Positions 60,430-64,000 of a stretch of 64,000 bases of DNA are shown piece after piece. Under the pieces are notes generated by a model that was given only the letters and a program-made list of their open reading frames with translations, had not been told where the DNA came from and searched no databases. Position 1 is the stretch's first letter, and every line of letters starts with the position of its first letter. A program made the translations under genes and the position numbers. The stretch covers positions 186,001 through 250,000 of the forward strand of contig CAVSID010000001.1 of NCBI GenBank assembly GCA_963727915.1, read 5' to 3'. The stretch is from CAWAND01 sp963727915. Its GTDB lineage: Bacteria; Chloroflexota; Anaerolineae; Anaerolineales; E44-bin32.

Positions 60430-61723
60430 GAGACGCCCCCTCTGATGGACGGTAAATCCCCACAACACGGTTGGACGGACGCATGTACTTGTGCGCCACC
60501 TTCAGCACGTCCTCCGGTGAAATGCGGCTGATCCTATCCAGGAAAGTCTCAAACCAGGCATAGTCGGCGAACATCTCCGCGTAGCCAAGCCACATCCCCT
60601 GGTGCGTAACGCTCTCACTATCGTAGGCGAAGATTGCCTTGGCCTGTTTGATGGCTTTCTCAACCTCCCCCGGCGAAACGGCAGACTGGAGCAAGCGGTC
60701 GACCTCCACATCCAGCGTGTCCAGCGCCGCATCGGGTGATCGATCCGGCCGGACGGTCAGACGCAGAGAGTAGAGATAGGGATCGATGGTAGCCGCCAGG
60801 CCCCCGGCGACGGCCGCCGCCAGCCCGCCATGCACCAACGCCCTGTACAGGCGGGAGGTCTTGTTTGGAAGCCCTCCCCCGTAGGGGCTCAGGCTGGAGG
60901 CTCCCGCCAGGACGCTGTCCATCACGGTCAGAGCTAGGAAATCGGGATCGTTTCCCGACGGGACACGATATGCCACCTCGACGATCGGGGTTGGATCGGG
61001 GCCCTCGACCGCCACCCTACGTTCGCCCGGTTGCTCGGGTTCGGCTCGGACAGAGCTCACTGGCCGAGGACGCTTGGGGATGTCGCCGAACAGCTCCCGT
61101 ATGCGCTTGAGCATGGGTCCCGGCTGAAAGTCACCGGCGAGTGCCAGGACAGCGTTGGTGGGCGTATAGTAGTTTTGGTAGTACCCAAACAGATCATCGC
61201 GGGTCATGGTCTCCAAATCGGCCATATCTCCGATGACCTCGTGGTGATAGGAATGGACTCTGAAGGCGGCCGACTGAACTTCTTCCGCCAGCCGAAACGA
61301 CGGATCGTTCTCATGCCCTTGGCGCTCGGAAATGATGACGGTGCGCTCGGATTCCACTTCGGCCGGATCAAAGCTGCTATTGACCATCCGGTCGGCTTCC
61401 AACCGCAGCGCCAGGTCGATGCGGTCGGCAGGCATAATCTCGAAGTACGTGGTCCAGTCAATCCACGTGCCTGCGTTCCACACGCCGCCATCCCGCGAGA
61501 TGGCCTTGTCCAGTAAGCCACTCGGGAAAGTGGGTGTGCCCTTGAACTGCATGTGCTCGACCCAGTGGGACACCCCGGTTTGGCCGGTGTGCTCGTTTCT
61601 CGAACCCACCCTGTACCACAGCCAGCTGCTGACCAGGGGCGCAGTGTGAACCGGCTTCAGCCGTACCTCGAGCCCATTCCTGAGCCGATGCCGTACGATG
61701 TCTAAGCCTCCGGCTCTTGTCAT
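60416..61723 (-). CDS. M16 family zinc peptidase, catalytic partner
   Basis: A 435-residue M16 metallopeptidase. The inverted zinc motif HWVEH (HxxEH) occurs in GVSHWVEHMQFKGT, and the family's RLEADRMVNSSF and SERQGHENDPSFRL segments follow. It should form a heterodimer with the adjacent non-zinc partner, as in mitochondrial processing peptidase and bacterial M16B pairs. There is no signal peptide. The ATG overlaps the UGDH stop by four bases and the gene is unbroken. Confidence 0.93.
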   Translation of the reverse strand: MTRAGGLDIVRHRLRNGLEVRLKPVHTAPLVSSWLWYRVGSRNEHTGQTGVSHWVEHMQFKGTPTFPSGLLDKAISRDGGVWNAGTWIDWTTYFEIMPADRIDLALRLEADRMVNSSFDPAEVESERTVIISERQGHENDPSFRLAEEVQSAAFRVHSYHHEVIGDMADLETMTRDDLFGYYQNYYTPTNAVLALAGDFQPGPMLKRIRELFGDIPKRPRPVSSVRAEPEQPGERRVAVEGPDPTPIVEVAYRVPSGNDPDFLALTVMDSVLAGASSLSPYGGGLPNKTSRLYRALVHGGLAAAVAGGLAATIDPYLYSLRLTVRPDRSPDAALDTLDVEVDRLLQSAVSPGEVEKAIKQAKAIFAYDSESVTHQGMWLGYAEMFADYAWFETFLDRISRISPEDVLKVAHKYMRPSNRVVGIYRPSEGASHVSQ

Positions 61724-63055
61724 GCAGGGGTTCCCCGCACGGGCTGACCGTCCGGACTATAGCCGCGGCCCATCCCAAAGTAGCGGATCCCCAGGCCTGC
61801 CATGGCTCTGGGATCGTAGATATTGCGTCCATCCACGATCAACGGATCGGACATGATGTCGCTCAGTCGCTCGAGATCGAGCTGTTTGAACTCGTTCCAC
61901 TCGGTGCACACCACCAGGGCTTGGCAGCTCTTGGCAAGCGTGTAGGGATCCGACACCATTTCCACATCGGGCATCACCGCCTTGGCGCGGTCCATGCCCA
62001 CCGGGTCATAGGCCAAGACCTTGGCGCCCGCCTCGCCGAGGAGCTGGGCGATGTCGATTGAGGGCGCGTCGCGCATGTCGTCGGTGTTGGGTTTGAAGGT
62101 CAAGCCCAAAAGGCCGATGGTCTTGTCGTTCAAGTCACCAAGCGCAGCCCGAACCTTCTCGACCAGCTGCCGGCGGCGATCGGCGTTGATCTCCATCACC
62201 GCGTCCAGCAACTGGGGATGGCGCCCCTTCTCCTCGGCCATATAGGCCAGGGCCTTCACATCCTTAGGGAAACACGATCCACCATAGCCCAATCCGGCAT
62301 CGAGGAAGTGCGGCCCAATACGGGGATCGTAGCCCATGCCGGTGGCCACCTCTTTGACATCGGCACCCAAGCGCCTCACAGATGTTGGCGATTTCATTGA
62401 TGAAAGAAATCTTGGTGGAAAGGAAGGCATTCGAGGCGTACTTGATCATCTCCGCTGTCCGCAGATCCGTGACCACGATTGGTGCCCGCAGCGGGAGATG
62501 CAGTTGGGCGACCTTTTCGGCGGCGTCCAGATCGAGCGAACCGAGCACTGTTCGGGCCGGGTTCATAAAGTCTTGGATGGCCGATCCCTCGCGCAGGAAC
62601 TCGGGGCATGAGACCACGGAAAAGGGGATCGCATCTGTCTGATTCGCCTGGATCACGTCGGCGACCCAGTCCCCGGTGCCGACTGGGACGGTAGATTTGT
62701 TGACAATGACACAGGGTCCGGCCATCGATTGACCGATGGATTCGGCGGCCGACCTGACATACTTGAGGTCGGCTTCGCCATCACCACCCTCCGGGGTGCC
62801 TACGGCGATGAAGACGAACTCGGCACCTTTGAGCCCGTCTTCATAGGACGTTGTGAAGCGAAGCCGGCCTGCTGCCGTGTTTCGCTCGACCAGTTCCTCA
62901 AGCCCCGGCTCATAGATCGGCAGCTCGCCTCGCTTGAGCCCGGCAATGCGGTCTTCATCAATGTCCAGGGCCGTCACCCGGTTGCCAAGATCCGCAAAGC
63001 AGGCGCCTGTCACCAAGCCGACGTATCCGACCCCGACAACTGTGATATTTTTCAC
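61720..63055 (-). CDS. ugd: UDP-glucose/GDP-mannose dehydrogenase family protein (one apparent frameshift)
   Basis: About 444 residues. It oxidises a nucleotide sugar to its uronic acid in two steps. The NAD fold starts VVGVGYVGLVTGACFADLG; STVPVGTGDWV and CPEFLREGSA follow; the catalytic cysteine is in GYGGSCFPKDVKAL; and the C-terminal domain contains GLTFKPNTDDMRDAPS. The frame breaks near 62378 (ICE | LGADVKEVATGMGYDPRIG) from one extra G. The start is a GTG at 63055 preceded by AGGAGGA. UDP-glucose is the likeliest substrate. It heads a run with the two M16 genes and acpS. Confidence 0.93.
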
Positions 63056-63056
63056 A
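63041..63056. promoter_or_regulatory. CRP-type palindrome over the ugd start
   Basis: TGTGA-N6-TCACA is an exact consensus match and covers the GTG start codon. A bound regulator there would block the gene; chance is also possible. Confidence 0.35.
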
Positions 63057-63096
63057 AATCCTCCTCATTGAACCTGCGCCCCGCAGAGGCAGGCGC

Positions 63097-63105
63097 AATG
63101 ATACC
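63097..63105 (-). promoter_or_regulatory. Extended -10 promoter of ugd
   Basis: TGG-TATCAT on the minus strand, giving a leader of about 35 bases that ends at the palindrome-covered start codon. Confidence 0.5.
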
Positions 63106-63230
63106 ATGTCGATGACCACATCGGCCACGCGCCAGGTCGTCCATGTGCCGCCGGCGGGCGGGTCACTATCCGACCAGAGTAAGGTTGCGGATTTCGGGCA
63201 CTTCTGCGACATTAGGGGCTGAGGTTGCCT

Positions 63231-63488
63231 ATGCCCAGCGGGATACCGGTTCCGAGAGATCTCCTTTTCGTTCTCAAATCAGGGGAGTATGTCATGGACG
63301 TCGGCGACGCTCGGGTGCAGGATGTCCAAACGGGCGACTTCTTGGCCTTCCGCGAGCCAGATTATGGGCGAGCCATCCTCGATGGTGACCTCGAGACTTT
63401 GAAGAACAACGGGGTTGTGATCTCCTATGGACCACGCGTCGTGTATCTCCGGCCCCTGCCCGAACCTCCTCGCCGCACGATTGAATAG
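63231..63488 (+). CDS. Small protein of unknown function
   Basis: An 85-residue beta-rich soluble protein without cysteine or membrane segments (DLLFVLKSGEYVMDVGDARVQ; GVVISYGPRVVYLRPLPEPP). The ATG at 63231 has GAGG six bases upstream, which supports a real gene. The proline-rich C-terminus ends PPRRTIE. I do not recognise the family. It is divergent from ugd and upstream of the nitroreductase on the same strand. Confidence 0.6.
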   Translation: MPSGIPVPRDLLFVLKSGEYVMDVGDARVQDVQTGDFLAFREPDYGRAILDGDLETLKNNGVVISYGPRVVYLRPLPEPPRRTIE

Positions 63489-63562
63489 TCCCTGTCCTAC
63501 CTAATCGTAGGCATATATCGCCGCGCATGCTGGCGCTGCCAGCCGGTCGATCCCCGCCGGCG

Positions 63563-63568
63563 TATAAT
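63563..63568 (+). promoter_or_regulatory. -10 element of the nitroreductase gene
   Basis: TATAAT about 36 bases before the ATG at 63604; no clear -35. Confidence 0.5.
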
Positions 63569-63603
63569 CCTTGCGACGCCACCGCGAGAGAGGACAGGCT
63601 ATC

Positions 63604-64000
63604 ATGGACGTCGCTCAAGCCATCCGAACCAAACGCGCCGTTCGAACCTTTTCCGACCGTTCTATCCCAGATCCGGCGCTGAGACAGATCTTGAATGCGG
63701 GCCGCAGGGCGCAGTCCTCCAAGAATACCCAACCCTGGGCATTCATCGCCATCCGGGACCGCTTCCGGCTTGAGGCCCTGTCGAAGTTTGGATATTTCGC
63801 AGGCCATCTCGCCGGGGCAGCGGCGGCCGTCGCCATCCTCACCCCGGATCCCGCCCAGCGTTGGTCGATCCTCTTCGACGCCGGCCAGGCAGCTTCCTAT
63901 ATGCAACTGGCGGCTTGGGACTTGGGTATCGCTTCTTGCCCTGCGACCATTTATGAGCCTGAAGCAGCCCGAGATCTCCTCCATTTCCCCGACGCGTACC
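63604..64000 (+). CDS. Nitroreductase family protein (3' end beyond the window)
   Basis: 132 codons are visible and the gene continues past the window. It shows the FMN-binding start of the family (AIRTKRAVRTFSDRSIPDPAL), then AGRRAQSSKNTQPWAFIAI and DAGQAASYMQLAAWDLGIASC, the usual helix with the conserved GIA segment. Such flavoproteins reduce nitro groups, quinones or similar compounds with NAD(P)H. A GAGAGGACAG ribosome-site region precedes the ATG. Confidence 0.88.
   Translation, partial: MDVAQAIRTKRAVRTFSDRSIPDPALRQILNAGRRAQSSKNTQPWAFIAIRDRFRLEALSKFGYFAGHLAGAAAAVAILTPDPAQRWSILFDAGQAASYMQLAAWDLGIASCPATIYEPEAARDLLHFPDAY

Overview
The window looks like chromosomal DNA of a Chloroflexota (Chloroflexi) bacterium, probably an aerobic or facultatively aerobic member known from a metagenome or uncultured isolate. 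The grounds are high GC with many GTG/TTG starts, a complete alternative complex III (ActABCDEF) joined to a caa3-type oxidase, a radical-SAM Elp3 of the type known from Dehalococcoides, and gene families common in that phylum. The lineage call is inference, because there is no rRNA in the window. No CRISPR array, insertion sequence, integrase or phage gene was seen.

Layout. 1-11292 (minus): one respiratory operon in transcription order actA-actB-actC-actD-actE-actF, a small membrane protein, coxB-coxA-coxC-(coxD, cut by the window edge). It has an extended -10 promoter near 11495 and a structured leader. 11680-13615 (minus): gatC-gatA. 13726-17053 (plus): acyl-CoA dehydrogenase and a GT39-like membrane glycosyltransferase, followed on the minus strand by a truncated membrane-protein remnant (17170-18312). 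18343-26165 (plus): a propionyl-CoA/methylmalonyl-CoA cluster with an alcohol dehydrogenase homologue, a small membrane protein, carboxyltransferase, biotin carboxylase, biotin carrier protein, a CYTH-domain protein, methylmalonyl-CoA mutase large subunit and methylmalonyl-CoA epimerase. 27008-28686: a second mutase large subunit with isobutyryl-CoA-mutase signature residues. 28976-45019: a DUF4013 membrane protein, pfkA, dnaE, a GH31 glycosidase, an ECF sigma factor with a zinc-finger anti-sigma-like protein and a bactofilin-like envelope protein, an ABC exporter, a DUF429 protein, elp3 and a methyltransferase. 45077-45376: three tRNA genes (Ser-TGA, Ser-GCT, Arg-GCG) with a clear promoter and terminator. 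46122-50166: M32 carboxypeptidase and two tandem LysM-M23 peptidases. 50171-63055 (minus): a housekeeping block, in transcription order UGDH, two M16 peptidases, acpS, rpsB, tsf, pyrH, frr, uppS, cdsA, glpX, a coiled membrane protein and rho. 63231-64000 (plus): an orphan small gene and a nitroreductase cut by the window end.

How the genes fit together. ActABCDEF would oxidise quinol and pass electrons to the cytochrome-c-domain-bearing caa3 oxidase. The 18-29 kb cluster would convert propionyl-CoA to succinyl-CoA, and possibly interconvert isobutyryl- and butyryl-CoA. The 50-63 kb block covers translation, UMP and lipid/undecaprenol precursors and envelope work.

Quality caveat. About two dozen genes or gene parts switch reading frame mid-gene by what look like single-base indels, including indispensable ones (dnaE, rho, gatA, rpsB, cdsA, acpS). 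I treat these as sequence errors rather than pseudogenes, and give one coordinate span per reconstructed gene. The respiratory operon and the 15-26 kb plus-strand genes are clean. Promoters recognised by eye are often of the extended -10 type (TGn-TATAAT), and at least three genes appear to be leaderless.
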